A stretch of 64,000 bases of DNA from positions 2,569,001 through 2,633,000 of the forward strand of contig NC_011666.1 of NCBI RefSeq assembly GCF_000021745.1, in the 5' to 3' direction. The notes under the pieces were generated by a model that was given only the letters and a program-made list of their open reading frames with translations, searched no databases and had not been told where the DNA came from. The translations under genes were made by a program, and so were the position numbers. This DNA is from Methylocella silvestris BL2 (GTDB lineage Bacteria; Pseudomonadota; Alphaproteobacteria; Rhizobiales; Beijerinckiaceae). This document shows, in pieces, positions 49,882 to 59,149 of the stretch (position 1 is the stretch's first letter; each line of letters opens with the position of its first letter).

Positions 49882-50733
49882 TCAGGCTCGGATCGGCGCG
49901 CTTATTCCCCGCAGGATGTGGAGAAGGCTGGCCCGCGTCGGCGTGCTGAGGTGATCGTGGAAAGTGATCGAAACCTGATCGCCGCTGCGCCGTGACGACA
50001 ATCGGGCCAGGAGCGCCTCCGCCTGAAGTTCGTTGAGGCTGCGGAAGATTTCCTCCAATCGTTTCACGCGGCCGCCAAATCCCGCGACATCGCTGGGGTC
50101 GTAGCGCTTTGCCAGAACCGGCAGCAACAAGGCGTCGACCGGGGCGACCGCGATGACTGTCGGGTTGGGAGGCGGGTCGGGTAGATAGAAAAAGTCTACC
50201 TTGAGTTCGGCGAGCGTCATCTTGGTCAGTCTTGGCGATGCGCCCCCGTGAATGATGCGGGCGATGTAGGGATATAATTCGTCGGACTTTTTCCTGCCGC
50301 GCTTGTGCCAAGTCTCAACAATGGACGCCTGCTGCTCTGCATTATAGTCGTCCCACGCCTTGCCGGGCTTGAAATCATAGCTGCCAAGCGTACTGGCCCA
50401 GAGACTGCTGGCCTTCACGGTGTAGCCATAATAATATTGCCAGACATGCGCCATCTCATGAATCAGGAGATCCGAGACATTGCCGTCATAGGGAGTCCAT
50501 TGCGTTGTTGTGAGGTCGGCGCTCGCATAATCGCCAAGGTTTAGCTCATATAACATGTCTGGCAGCATGTCCGGCGACATACCCGATCCCCAATCCGTCC
50601 AGGGACGGTCGCCGACGCCAAGGCCATCGCCGATTCCGATATATTTATAAGGCGGCAGCGAGCCTTTGTAGACTTGTTCGCACAGGACCTTTTCTTTGTC
50701 GCTCAACGACCTGTAAAATGTCGGTCTCCGCAT
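49882..50733 (-). CDS. Unidentified protein with HExxH metalloprotease motif
   Basis: The 283-residue product has a clear HEMAHVWQ motif at residues 92-99, a gluzincin-type zinc-binding HExxH with His92, Glu93 and His96, followed by aromatic residues (YYYGYTV). This motif suits a peptidase, but I do not recognise the family as a whole. No signal peptide is evident. The C-terminal third looks helical. It lies 183 bases after the secreted hydrolase on the same strand. Alternatives are a DUF4157-like protein or a secreted toxin-like peptidase. Confidence 0.75.
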   Translation of the reverse strand: MRRPTFYRSLSDKEKVLCEQVYKGSLPPYKYIGIGDGLGVGDRPWTDWGSGMSPDMLPDMLYELNLGDYASADLTTTQWTPYDGNVSDLLIHEMAHVWQYYYGYTVKASSLWASTLGSYDFKPGKAWDDYNAEQQASIVETWHKRGRKKSDELYPYIARIIHGGASPRLTKMTLAELKVDFFYLPDPPPNPTVIAVAPVDALLLPVLAKRYDPSDVAGFGGRVKRLEEIFRSLNELQAEALLARLSSRRSGDQVSITFHDHLSTPTRASLLHILRGISAPIRA

Positions 50734-50916
50734 CCCGGCCCCCGGTTCAAACTTCGTCCCGGCCGCAGATGGCGAAGCGGGCCCGAGCGACCGGCTGCAT
50801 TGTTCCGGCTCGAACGCATTGGGGTCTGTGCGAAAACGCTCTTGCCCGGTCGTTCATGACCTCCCGGCGCGGGGATCAAATAGCGACGCCTCCTTCCGCG
50901 CCCCGTGTTTCGGCGA

Positions 50917-52308
50917 TCAGGGACAAGGCGCCGCATATTTCGCCGTGACGGCGATGTCGAGCGGCGCGCCGCCGTCGGCAGGCTTGATGTTCGTCAGCTG
51001 AATGGCGATCGACGGCGAAAAGACGCTTCTTTTCAAAGGAACGATCAGGACATTGGACCAGGCGCGCGGCGCGCCGGCCAAGAAACCGCCGGTAGCGACC
51101 GCATCGGCGGAAACGACGGCCCTGTCGAAATTGATGATAAGATTAGCGTCTCCGCTCGCCGAGAAACCACAATTGGACGTGTAGCCGGGAACCGCGGGCG
51201 TCGTGCCGTTAGCGGTGGTGACTGGCGAATCGATGCCCGACCGGCTCGTCGCGTCCGCATTGGGGCGAATGAACGGAATCAGCGATTGGAACGGCGCTGT
51301 GGCGCCTTCTGCGGGCAATGTTCCGGTCGTGGCGTAGCCATTCCAGATATTGGCGGTTTTTTGGCTGGGCAGCCAGATATAGGGGCGCGGATCCTGATAT
51401 GTGCTTTTTGGGGCGATGACCACATTGACCATATGCTCGTCGGCGCCCCAAGGGCTGGTGTTGGTGTTTCTCACCACATCATAGGCGGCCCGCCAGGCGC
51501 CCGCATTGGTCCGCCAGTCTGGAGCCAGCACAGGCGCGGTCATCGGGGGCGTCGCGGGCAAAGCGCGATTTAAAATATCGTCCATCCATATGCGCATGAA
51601 GCGCGCGCTGATCCTGTGCTGCCAGCCATAATTTGAGCCGCCGTGCCAGTCGCCCGGCTGACTGACGACGGTGATCGGCCGCCCTTGCGCCGCCAGAGAG
51701 CGCGCGAAGGCGTCGTGACTCATCGGCGGCGTCAAATCCTCGACATTGCTTAAAAGGCCGCCGTAGAAATCGCCGGGATCGGACAGAAACAGATGGGGAA
51801 CCCATGGCGGCGGCAGATAGGGATCGAAATCCAGCTCGTCGAATGTCGCGACGGCAAGGACGCGCTGGGGCGCCTGCGTCGGATCCGGGTTCGAGAGAAG
51901 GGGACTTGACGCCGCGACCGCCGCGCCGGCGGCCCCCGCCGAGAAGCCCATCAGCACGACATTCAGATTTTGAATTTCGGGATGATCGGGGAAGGTTTTG
52001 GAGCCAGCCTTCAAAGCGTCCAGAACACGCTGCGCGCTCTCGTCCGGGGTCCTCCAATCGAGATTGACGTCGATCAGCATCGCGTTGGTGTGCCTCGCCA
52101 AGGTGACCATTTCGCGATCATCGTCAGGCAAGGGGGTCGACATATTGTTGATGATCGCCACCCGCACGGGCTGCGACACATCGTAAATATAGGCGGAATT
52201 TCCATTGAGACGGCCGCTCCAGGGGGCGGCGTGCGCATGCGCGGAAAGGCCAAGAATTCCCGCAAAAATTGTACCGGCAAGACGTTGATTGAATTCTCTT
52301 TTAGCCAT
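50917..52308 (-). CDS. Secreted alpha/beta hydrolase-like protein
   Basis: The 463-residue product has a signal peptide (LAGTIFAGILGLSAHAHA) and the nucleophile elbow GFSAGAAGAA with Ser123 in a Gly-x-Ser-x-Gly pattern. The first 260 residues look like an esterase/depolymerase-type alpha/beta hydrolase; a possible catalytic Asp lies in FLSDPGDF and a His in GDWHGGSNYGW. The remaining 200 residues are beta-rich and may form a separate domain. The ATG at 52308 is chosen; a GTG three codons upstream is possible. The substrate is not evident. Confidence 0.75.
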   Translation of the reverse strand: MAKREFNQRLAGTIFAGILGLSAHAHAAPWSGRLNGNSAYIYDVSQPVRVAIINNMSTPLPDDDREMVTLARHTNAMLIDVNLDWRTPDESAQRVLDALKAGSKTFPDHPEIQNLNVVLMGFSAGAAGAAVAASSPLLSNPDPTQAPQRVLAVATFDELDFDPYLPPPWVPHLFLSDPGDFYGGLLSNVEDLTPPMSHDAFARSLAAQGRPITVVSQPGDWHGGSNYGWQHRISARFMRIWMDDILNRALPATPPMTAPVLAPDWRTNAGAWRAAYDVVRNTNTSPWGADEHMVNVVIAPKSTYQDPRPYIWLPSQKTANIWNGYATTGTLPAEGATAPFQSLIPFIRPNADATSRSGIDSPVTTANGTTPAVPGYTSNCGFSASGDANLIINFDRAVVSADAVATGGFLAGAPRAWSNVLIVPLKRSVFSPSIAIQLTNIKPADGGAPLDIAVTAKYAAPCP

Positions 52309-52678
52309 CGGCGCCACCCAGCTATCGCTCTGTAAGATATTTACAGCTTGGCGGCCAAATTACGAATAATGAAATACGACATTATTTACATTTGATGGGA
52401 TCGGGCCAAATTCCTTACAAAATCAACGCTTCACGCTGGAAGCGCGGCCGATAGGCCCGCCCAAAAGGTTTCTGTTCCGCGTGAGACGTCGGAAAAGCCA
52501 GGGGCTGGCGATAAGCAAGAGACGGCTTTCTCGCCGGATATATGCGTATTTAACTACCCATATAATGAATAATAAGCGTAATATATGGCCTATATTCTTA
52601 TAGCATCATGTAGATCCGCCGCGCGCAGCGGCTCTACCTTGCTTCCCGCTCCTAGAGAACACGCAGCGACTGCTTCGT
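52309..52678. other. AT-rich intergenic region (370 bp)
   Basis: No gene is seen. The region is strikingly AT-rich compared with the window, especially at about 52320-52420 and 52545-52610. It holds an inverted repeat AATATA/TATATT (52580-52596). It lies upstream of the secreted-hydrolase gene, whose promoter should be here, and downstream of the pterin dehydratase gene. The base composition suggests acquired or poorly ameliorated sequence. Confidence 0.55.
52580..52596. repeat. Short inverted repeat in the AT-rich gap
   Basis: AATATA at 52580-52585 and TATATT at 52591-52596 flank a TGGCC centre. It could be an operator or part of a promoter. Function is unknown. Confidence 0.25.
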
Positions 52679-53062
52679 TCAATCGTCATATTTGACATAG
52701 GCGAAGCGGGGGTCGCTCTCGGGCGTTCCTTCAAGCGCGCCGCCCTCTTTGCCAGGCCGCCAGCTGACCACATCCTCGATCTTCTTCGCGAGGGTGAAAT
52801 CCTTGTCCGTAATGCCCTTGGCGTGGTGATTCTTGAGCTTCACCTCGACAAAGGCGTAAGACGCGGCAATGTCGGGATGGTGCCAGGCGGCCTCGGCGAG
52901 ATGGCCGACCGTATTGATCACCATCAGCGTGCCTTTCCAGCTATGCGTCTTGAACTTGCGGCGGATCCAGCCGTTCTCCAGCCGCCAATGCGGCAATTCG
53001 GCCTTCAGCTTGGCCTCGACCTCTTCATCCGAATAGACGCGCTCCTTGATTGATTCGGTCAT
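52679..53062 (-). CDS. phhB: Pterin-4a-carbinolamine dehydratase
   Basis: The 127-residue product matches the PCD/DCoH family: LPHWRLENGWIRRKFKTHSW, then AWHHPDI at about 60-66 with the paired catalytic histidines, VEVKLKNHHAKGITDKDFTLAKKIE. The enzyme dehydrates 4a-hydroxytetrahydrobiopterin after aromatic amino acid hydroxylation. No hydroxylase gene is in view. Stand-alone PCDs are common and one near H4MPT genes could act in pterin handling for that cofactor. The family call is firm, the role here is not. Confidence 0.92.
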   Translation of the reverse strand: MTESIKERVYSDEEVEAKLKAELPHWRLENGWIRRKFKTHSWKGTLMVINTVGHLAEAAWHHPDIAASYAFVEVKLKNHHAKGITDKDFTLAKKIEDVVSWRPGKEGGALEGTPESDPRFAYVKYDD

Positions 53063-53273
53063 CTCGTCTCTCCCAATGCCTCGCGAACCTTTGTCCGCCG
53101 CGCCGAAATCCTAGCTTGCAGCATACAAGCTTTTCATGAATTGGTTCCGATTCAGATTCCACGGACGCATCGATCCGCGCGCCAGCCGCCCATATCGGGA
53201 CCGGCGAGATCGAAAACTGCGTCTTTGACAAAAGAGCGGCGGCCAGCGCCGTCCGACCGGCCCGGAGACGCGT

Positions 53274-54209
53274 TTGAAGCCCATTATTTCGATATCCGGC
53301 CTGACCAAGACCTATGCGTCGGGCTTCAAGGCGTTGAAGGGGATCGATCTCGATATTCGCCCCGGCGAGATTTTTGCGCTGCTCGGGCCGAATGGCGCGG
53401 GCAAGACGACTCTGATCAATATCATCTGCGGCATCGTCAACCGGACCGCGGGCTCGGTCCTCGCCGACGGCCATGACGTCGTCCGCGACTATCGCGCCGC
53501 CCGCTCGCTGATCGGTCTCGTGCCGCAAGAGCTTTCGACCGATGCTTTTGAGACGGTGACCTCGACGATCACCTTCAGCCGCGGCCTCTACGGCAAGCCG
53601 CCCAATGCCGCGCTGATCGAAAAGCTTCTGCGCGACCTCTCGCTCTGGGACAAAAAAAATAGCAAGATCATGACCCTCTCCGGCGGCATGAAGCGGCGCG
53701 TGATGATCGCCAAGGCGCTCTCGCATGAGCCGAAAATCCTGTTCCTCGACGAGCCGACCGCCGGCGTCGACGTCGAGCTGCGCCGCGACATGTGGGCCAT
53801 GGTGCGCGGCCTGCGGGAGAAGGGCGTCACCATCATCCTCACCACGCATTACATCGAAGAGGCGGAAGAAATGGCCGACCGCGTCGGCGTGATCCGCAAG
53901 GGCGAACTCATCCTCGTCGAGGATAAGGCGGCGCTGATGAAGAAGCTCGGCCGCAAGCGGCTGCGGCTTTCGCTGAGGACGCGGCTGGAGCGCATCCCGG
54001 ACGCGCTGTCACGCTTCGGCCTCGAGCTCACGGGCGGCGGCCACGAGCTCGTCTATTCCTTTCGGTCCGGCGCGGAGGAAGCCGGCGTCGCCGCGCTGAT
54101 CCAGTCGGTGGGCGACCTTGGCCTCGCGATCAACGACCTCGACACCAAGGAAAGCTCCCTCGAGGAGATTTTCGTCAGCCTTGTCCACGAGCCGAAAGAC
54201 GCCCCATGA
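53274..54209 (+). CDS. ABC transporter ATP-binding protein (ABC-2 type exporter)
   Basis: The 311-residue ATPase has Walker [12 protein letters not shown], the signature LSGGMKRR, Walker [13 protein letters not shown] and the switch His in [15 protein letters not shown]. The C-terminal 80 residues after the core are the extension typical of DrrA/NodI-like ABC-2 exporters. A TTG start has GGAG at the right spacing; the frame is not open usefully upstream. It overlaps its permease gene by four bases. The substrate is unknown. Confidence 0.93.
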   Translation: MKPIISISGLTKTYASGFKALKGIDLDIRPGEIFALLGPNGAGKTTLINIICGIVNRTAGSVLADGHDVVRDYRAARSLIGLVPQELSTDAFETVTSTITFSRGLYGKPPNAALIEKLLRDLSLWDKKNSKIMTLSGGMKRRVMIAKALSHEPKILFLDEPTAGVDVELRRDMWAMVRGLREKGVTIILTTHYIEEAEEMADRVGVIRKGELILVEDKAALMKKLGRKRLRLSLRTRLERIPDALSRFGLELTGGGHELVYSFRSGAEEAGVAALIQSVGDLGLAINDLDTKESSLEEIFVSLVHEPKDAP

Positions 54210-54967
54210 ATTATCACGCCATCCGGGCGATCTATATCTTCGAGATGGGCCGCGCCTTTCGCACGCTCTTGCAAAGCATCGTCTCGCCGGTGATCTCGAC
54301 CTCGCTTTATTTCGTCGTCTTCGGCGGCGCCGTCGGCTCGCATATGGCCGCAATCGACGGCGTCAGCTACGGCGCCTTCATTGTGCCGGGCCTCACCATG
54401 CTGTCGGTGCTGACGCTCAGCGTCGCCAACGCCTCCTTCGGCATTTATTTTCCGCGCTTCGCGGGAACGATCTATGAGATTTTGTCGGCGCCGGCGTCGG
54501 CCTTCGAGATTGTCTGCGGCTATGTCGGCGCCGCCGCGAGCAAATCCATTCTGATCGGCGTCATCATTCTCATCACGGCGCGCTGCTTCGTCCCCTTCGA
54601 CATCGCCCACCCATTCTGGATGGCCGCGTTTTTGATCCTCACCGCCGTCTCCTTCAGCCTGTTCGGCTTCATCATCGGCGTCTGGGCCGACGGCTTCGAG
54701 AAGCTGCAGCTCGTGCCGCTTCTGATTGTGACGCCGCTGACTTTTCTTGGCGGCACTTTTTATTCGATCGACATGCTGCCCCCGTTCTGGCGAACGCTCA
54801 CGCTGGCCAATCCGGTCGTCTATCTCATCAGCGGATTCCGCTGGAGTTTTTTCGGAACCGCCGATGTCGGGGTCGGCCTCAGCCTCGCCATGACGCTCGG
54901 CTTCCTCCTCTTGTGCCTTGCTCTGATCACCTGGATTTTCCGCACCGGCTATCGGCTGAGAGCATAG
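54206..54967 (+). CDS. ABC-2 type transport permease
   Basis: The 253-residue membrane protein has six hydrophobic spans, beginning [21 protein letters not shown] and including [18 protein letters not shown] and [19 protein letters not shown], the latter being the typical ABC-2 permease motif ([10 protein letters not shown]). It overlaps the ATPase gene (ATGA), so the two form one exporter. Members of this NodJ/YadH group move drugs, lipids or polysaccharide parts; the cargo is not indicated. Confidence 0.92.
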   Translation: MNYHAIRAIYIFEMGRAFRTLLQSIVSPVISTSLYFVVFGGAVGSHMAAIDGVSYGAFIVPGLTMLSVLTLSVANASFGIYFPRFAGTIYEILSAPASAFEIVCGYVGAAASKSILIGVIILITARCFVPFDIAHPFWMAAFLILTAVSFSLFGFIIGVWADGFEKLQLVPLLIVTPLTFLGGTFYSIDMLPPFWRTLTLANPVVYLISGFRWSFFGTADVGVGLSLAMTLGFLLLCLALITWIFRTGYRLRA

Positions 54968-55047
54968 TCCGGCGGCGCAGCGAAGGCGTTGCGGTTTGCC
55001 CTTCGGCGGATCGCGTGTAGCTTGCGGCGCCCTCCCGGGAATCGTCC

Positions 55048-56355
55048 ATGCAGACCGCCTCCAACCGCTCGAGCCTCACTGCGCTGGCGCTGCTGTCGGT
55101 TCTCGCCGGCGCCGGCGCCGGGCTCGTCTGCGGCCTGTTCCGTCTCGCACTCGACGCCGCCGCGCAGCTACGCGCCGCCTTTCCGCAGACATGGACCGGG
55201 TCATCCTGGAGCGGCTGCCTTATTTTGATGGGCGTCGCCGCGACGGCCACGGCGACGGCGGCCTTGCTGGTGCGGCGCATTGCGCCGACCGCGATCGGCA
55301 GCGGCATCCCGCATGTCGAGGCGGTCATCGCCGTCGAGACGCCGCCCGCGCCCTTCATCCTTCTGCCGGTGAAATTCATCGGCGGCGTGCTGGCGATGGG
55401 CTCCGGCCTCGCCCTCGGCCGGGAAGGCCCTTGCGTGCAGATGGGCGCGACGCTCGCCCAGCTTCTCGGCCAAATTTTTCGCCGCGACTGGCCCGACCGG
55501 CAGACCCTGCTCGCGGCGGGAGCCGGCGCGGGGCTGGCCGCCGCCTTTAATGCGCCGCTTGCGGGCGCCGCCTTTGTGCTCGAGGAATTGCTGCGGCGGT
55601 TCGACTTACGGGCGGCTTTCGCAGGGCTCGGCGCGTCGATGAGCGCCATCGTCGTCGCGCGCCTGTTTACCGGCGCCGCGCCGGACTTCCTGCTGCCGCA
55701 GCTTCCGCTGCCGGACGCCCGGGATTTTGCCCTCTGCCTCGGTCTTGGCGTCGTCGCCGGCGGGTTTGGCTCGCTCTACAATCACCTTGTGCTGGAAGCG
55801 CTGGATCGGTCCGACGCCATGGTTCGTGTGCCAATCGAATTGCAGGCGGCCGTGGCCGGAGCTTTCATTGGCGCGCTGGGCTGGTTCGCTCCAAGCCTCG
55901 TCGGCGGCGGCGACGGCATGACGCAGGCCCTTCTCACCGGCGCGCCCGCGCTGGCGCTGATCCCGCTCGCCTTCCTTCTGCGGCTGTTTCTCAGCGCGGC
56001 GTCCTACGCGGCGGGGACGCCCGGCGGCCTGTTCGCGCCGATGCTCGTTCTGGGCGCGCAGATCGGTTATTTTTTCGGGGCGGCGCTGCACCCTTTCATG
56101 GCTGCCGGCGAGTCGCATGCGGTTCTTTTCGCGGTAGTCGGCATGGCGGCCTTCTTCACCGCCGTCGTTCGCGCGCCTCTGACCGGCATGATCCTCGTCA
56201 CCGAAATGACCGGCTCGTCGGCGGCGCTGCTGCCGATGCTCGGCGCCTGCTTCACCGCGATGGGATTTGCGACGCTGCTTGGCGGCAAGCCGCTGTATGA
56301 TTCGCTGAAGGAGCGGAGCGCGCATCCCCACGAGGCCGGACCCGGAAAAAAATGA
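55048..56355 (+). CDS. clcA: ClC-family chloride channel/antiporter
   Basis: The 435-residue protein has the ClC selectivity motifs: GSGIPHVEAV (about 85-94), GREGPCVQMG with the gating Glu, and the later AGTPGGLFAPMLVLGA. The internal proton-pathway Glu position (FVLEELLRRF, equivalent to Glu203 of the E. coli protein) is acidic, so it is more likely a Cl-/H+ exchanger than a channel. About ten to twelve membrane segments are visible. It begins 80 bases after the ABC-2 permease gene and seems to be a separate unit. It lacks a C-terminal CBS domain. Confidence 0.92.
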   Translation: MQTASNRSSLTALALLSVLAGAGAGLVCGLFRLALDAAAQLRAAFPQTWTGSSWSGCLILMGVAATATATAALLVRRIAPTAIGSGIPHVEAVIAVETPPAPFILLPVKFIGGVLAMGSGLALGREGPCVQMGATLAQLLGQIFRRDWPDRQTLLAAGAGAGLAAAFNAPLAGAAFVLEELLRRFDLRAAFAGLGASMSAIVVARLFTGAAPDFLLPQLPLPDARDFALCLGLGVVAGGFGSLYNHLVLEALDRSDAMVRVPIELQAAVAGAFIGALGWFAPSLVGGGDGMTQALLTGAPALALIPLAFLLRLFLSAASYAAGTPGGLFAPMLVLGAQIGYFFGAALHPFMAAGESHAVLFAVVGMAAFFTAVVRAPLTGMILVTEMTGSSAALLPMLGACFTAMGFATLLGGKPLYDSLKERSAHPHEAGPGKK

Positions 56356-56373
56356 TCGCTCGACCGCGAATCG

Positions 56374-57675
56374 TTACGGCTCGATAATCGACAACACGAT
56401 AAAGCCGAGGCTCGCGACCGCCATCACCGCTGCCGCGAACCAGCCGGCGAGCGTCATCGGCCAAGACAGCACGAACTCTTTCATGATCTTTTTATTGTTG
56501 GCGATCAGCAGCATCGCCGCCATGATCGGCGCCGCCAGCACGCCGTTCAGAACCGCGCTCCAATAGAGGGCCTTGATCGGATCGACCTTCAGCAAATTGA
56601 GGCCGAGCCCCATCAAGGTCGCGACGACAATGACGCCATAGAAGGCGCGGGCGTCCTTGAGCTTGCGGTCGAGGCCTTCGACCCAGTTGAAAGTTTCGCA
56701 GACGGCGTAAGCGGCCGAGCCGGCAAGAACCGGCGTCGCCAGCATGCCCGTGCCGACGATGCCCAGCGCGAAAACGACGAAGGCGAACTCTCCGGCAATC
56801 GGACGCAAGGCTTCGGCCGCCTGCGCCGAGGTCTGGATATCCGTCGTTCCATGGGCGTGCAGCGTCGCCGCCGCCGCGAGGACGATGAAGAGGGAAATCA
56901 GATTGGAAAGACCCATGCCGACCCAGGTGTCGATGCTGACGCGCTCGATCTCGCCGGTATCGTCCCCCGGCGTCACATAAAGCGGCTGGGTCGAGCGGCG
57001 AAATTGCTCTTCGACTTCCTGCGAGGCCTGCCAGAAAAAAAGATACGGGCTGATCGTCGTGCCAAGCACGGCGAGAAGCGCCATGACATGAGCCGAATCG
57101 AAGGACATCGACGGAATCAAGATGCTCTTCAGCGCCTCGCGCCAGGGCATATCGACCATGAACACGACGATGACATAGGAAAACAGCGACAGCGTCAGCC
57201 ATTTGAGGATCGAGGCGTAACGCGCGTAGCTCAGCCAGATCTGGAGGACAATGCAAAGGCCGGCGAGCAGAGCGGTATAGGCCAGCGCCGGGCCGCCGAT
57301 GAGAAGCTGGACCGCGGCGCCCATTGCGCCGAGGTCGGCGCCGAGATTGGCGACATTGGCGACAAGCAGCGCCAGCACGACGACGCGAAGCAGCGAGCGA
57401 GGATAGTTCCGGCGCAAATTCTGCGCGATGCCGCGTCCGGTGACGCAGCCGATGCGCCCCGCGATGGCCTGAGTCACCGCCATCAGCGGATAGCTGAACA
57501 ATAAAATCCAGGAGAGCTGGAAGCCGAATTGCGCGCCGACCTGGCTGTAGGTCGCGATCCCGCTTGGATCATCATCGGCGGCGCCCGTGATCAGGCCGGG
57601 GCCGAGCGCCCGCCCAACCCTTGTCCAAAGACCTTCAGGCGCGCTCCTCACGGAGTCATCGAAGCTGGAATTCAT
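56374..57675 (-). CDS. NRAMP-like divalent metal transporter with altered motifs
   Basis: The 433-residue protein has about eleven membrane segments and the NRAMP fold pattern, beginning GPGLITGAADDDPSGIATYSQVGAQFG. Canonical NRAMP has DPGN in TM1 and MPHN in TM6. Here TM1 reads DDPSG, and the TM6 region reads GTTISPYLFFWQASQE. The Asp is retained but Asn and Met are changed, so metal specificity may differ from Mn/Fe (Mg is possible). A cytoplasmic loop with YVTPGDDTGEIERVSIDTW is typical of this bacterial subgroup. Confidence 0.85.
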   Translation of the reverse strand: MNSSFDDSVRSAPEGLWTRVGRALGPGLITGAADDDPSGIATYSQVGAQFGFQLSWILLFSYPLMAVTQAIAGRIGCVTGRGIAQNLRRNYPRSLLRVVVLALLVANVANLGADLGAMGAAVQLLIGGPALAYTALLAGLCIVLQIWLSYARYASILKWLTLSLFSYVIVVFMVDMPWREALKSILIPSMSFDSAHVMALLAVLGTTISPYLFFWQASQEVEEQFRRSTQPLYVTPGDDTGEIERVSIDTWVGMGLSNLISLFIVLAAAATLHAHGTTDIQTSAQAAEALRPIAGEFAFVVFALGIVGTGMLATPVLAGSAAYAVCETFNWVEGLDRKLKDARAFYGVIVVATLMGLGLNLLKVDPIKALYWSAVLNGVLAAPIMAAMLLIANNKKIMKEFVLSWPMTLAGWFAAAVMAVASLGFIVLSIIEP

Positions 57676-57828
57676 TGTTTGCCTTGAGAGAACGAGAGGT
57701 TGCCGCCGCTATAGCGCAATCTCGTTCCCCGCATAGCGTTCCACCGAGGATCCGCCGGCGGGTGGGCGCGTCCGGCAGCTTGGCGTTTTGGCCGCAGAGG
57801 ATTAAACTTGGCGGGAAAGCGGGGTCCG

Positions 57829-59142
57829 ATGCGTCGCCGTTCTGCTCTCCTGCGGGCGCTTCTTGCGCTGGCCGCCGCCCTTTGCCTCTCCGCGTGCTCC
57901 GGCGCCGTCTGGCAGCAACGGGTCGAGACGCCCGTCGGCGACGACATCACCTATGACGAAAAAGTGTTCCGCGACATCGAGCATGTCATCGACGTCTGCG
58001 CGACGCCGCTCACGCTTCAACCGGGCCAGACGCGACTCAACGGCTCCGATACGCTCTTGGCGGATTGCAAGACCGGCGGCGCAATCGATTTCGCCCGCAT
58101 CGAACGCGGCTCGGCCAATCCCGCCGGAGCGCGCGCGGCCGCCACGATTATGTCCGTGATCAATGCCGAGCTGCCGCAGCCGATCCCCGCCCGGCTGCTG
58201 TCAGTGGAGACGACGCAGCAGGCGCAGCTGCTGACCTGGCTCATTCCCATGTTCCAGCGGCAGGTGGACGGCATGGACGATCTGCCGAGCTTCGCTCGCG
58301 ACGCGATCATGCAGGTGGTGCGCTCGCTGCTTGGCGGGGCGGGCTGCACGTTCAAGACGAATGTCAATGTTACGCTGAACGCCCTCAACTTCACGTCTAT
58401 CCAATTCTCGTGGGAGCGGGGCGCGCGCGGAGCTCGCGTGCTGCGGCTCACGGCCGATCTCGACGCCGCACAGCCGCAGGCCACGGCGAATATTACGACC
58501 GACCTCAAATGCTTTGGCTCGAACAAGAACGTCGCGAATTCGCTGCTCGAATCCATGGCTCCCGATGGACCGCACGCAGTCACCCTGCGCGGCGGCCATA
58601 TCGTCGTCGACTATGGCTTGTCCGTGCGGGTCAATCCGCAGTCGCATCGCGGCGAGATCGCAGTCAACGCCAATTCGGTCGATTTCACGCTGGATAGCAT
58701 CTCGATCGAGCATTTCAACAAACAGCCCGCCGATGCTTTTCTCGACCAGAAAATCGCGGACCTCAATCTGACGGCGGCGGGCGTGGCGCAAAAGGCGGCC
58801 ACGCTCCTCAAGCGGCCGTTCGCGGCGGCGAGCCCGCTCCTTGGCAATCTTCTGCTCGCCGGGCTCGATCTCGACCAGCCGGAAGACACAAGGCGCCTGA
58901 CCGTTGTCGGCGTGGAAGTCGACACGAGCGCCGGCGCCGGAGCGCATACGATGCGTTTCGCCACGATGCGGACGGACAAGGTCTGTTTCTTTCGCCCGGG
59001 CGGCCATATCGGGCCGGATGGGCGCTTCGTCCCCGGGGAAGGAGAATGGGTCTGCGGCAATTTCCCGCCGCCGAAACAGGCTTGCACGCCCATTCCCGGC
59101 ACAAGACTCTGCCTGCCGCCGCCGCGGCTGCCGCGGCCCTGA
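57829..59142 (+). CDS. Lipoprotein of unknown function
   Basis: The 437-residue product starts MRRRSALLRALLALAAALC with lipobox LSAC (Cys23), so it is a lipid-anchored exported protein. The rest is beta-rich with no domain I recognise. Features are a CATPLTLQPGQTRLNG segment, several isolated Cys (DCKTG, GCTFKTN, LKCFG, DKVCFFRPGG) that could form disulfides, and a Pro-rich C-terminus (CLPPPRLPRP). The ATG at 57829 begins the signal peptide; a TTG at 57808 lacks support. It ends 7 bases from the end of the convergent eutC. Confidence 0.75.
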   Translation: MRRRSALLRALLALAAALCLSACSGAVWQQRVETPVGDDITYDEKVFRDIEHVIDVCATPLTLQPGQTRLNGSDTLLADCKTGGAIDFARIERGSANPAGARAAATIMSVINAELPQPIPARLLSVETTQQAQLLTWLIPMFQRQVDGMDDLPSFARDAIMQVVRSLLGGAGCTFKTNVNVTLNALNFTSIQFSWERGARGARVLRLTADLDAAQPQATANITTDLKCFGSNKNVANSLLESMAPDGPHAVTLRGGHIVVDYGLSVRVNPQSHRGEIAVNANSVDFTLDSISIEHFNKQPADAFLDQKIADLNLTAAGVAQKAATLLKRPFAAASPLLGNLLLAGLDLDQPEDTRRLTVVGVEVDTSAGAGAHTMRFATMRTDKVCFFRPGGHIGPDGRFVPGEGEWVCGNFPPPKQACTPIPGTRLCLPPPRLPRP

Positions 59143-59149
59143 GCTCGCG

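Noticed and set aside
49872-49900. GGCGCGC repeats after fhcC as a terminator
   Set aside because: The two copies are direct rather than inverted apart from the self-palindromic core, and there is no T-run.
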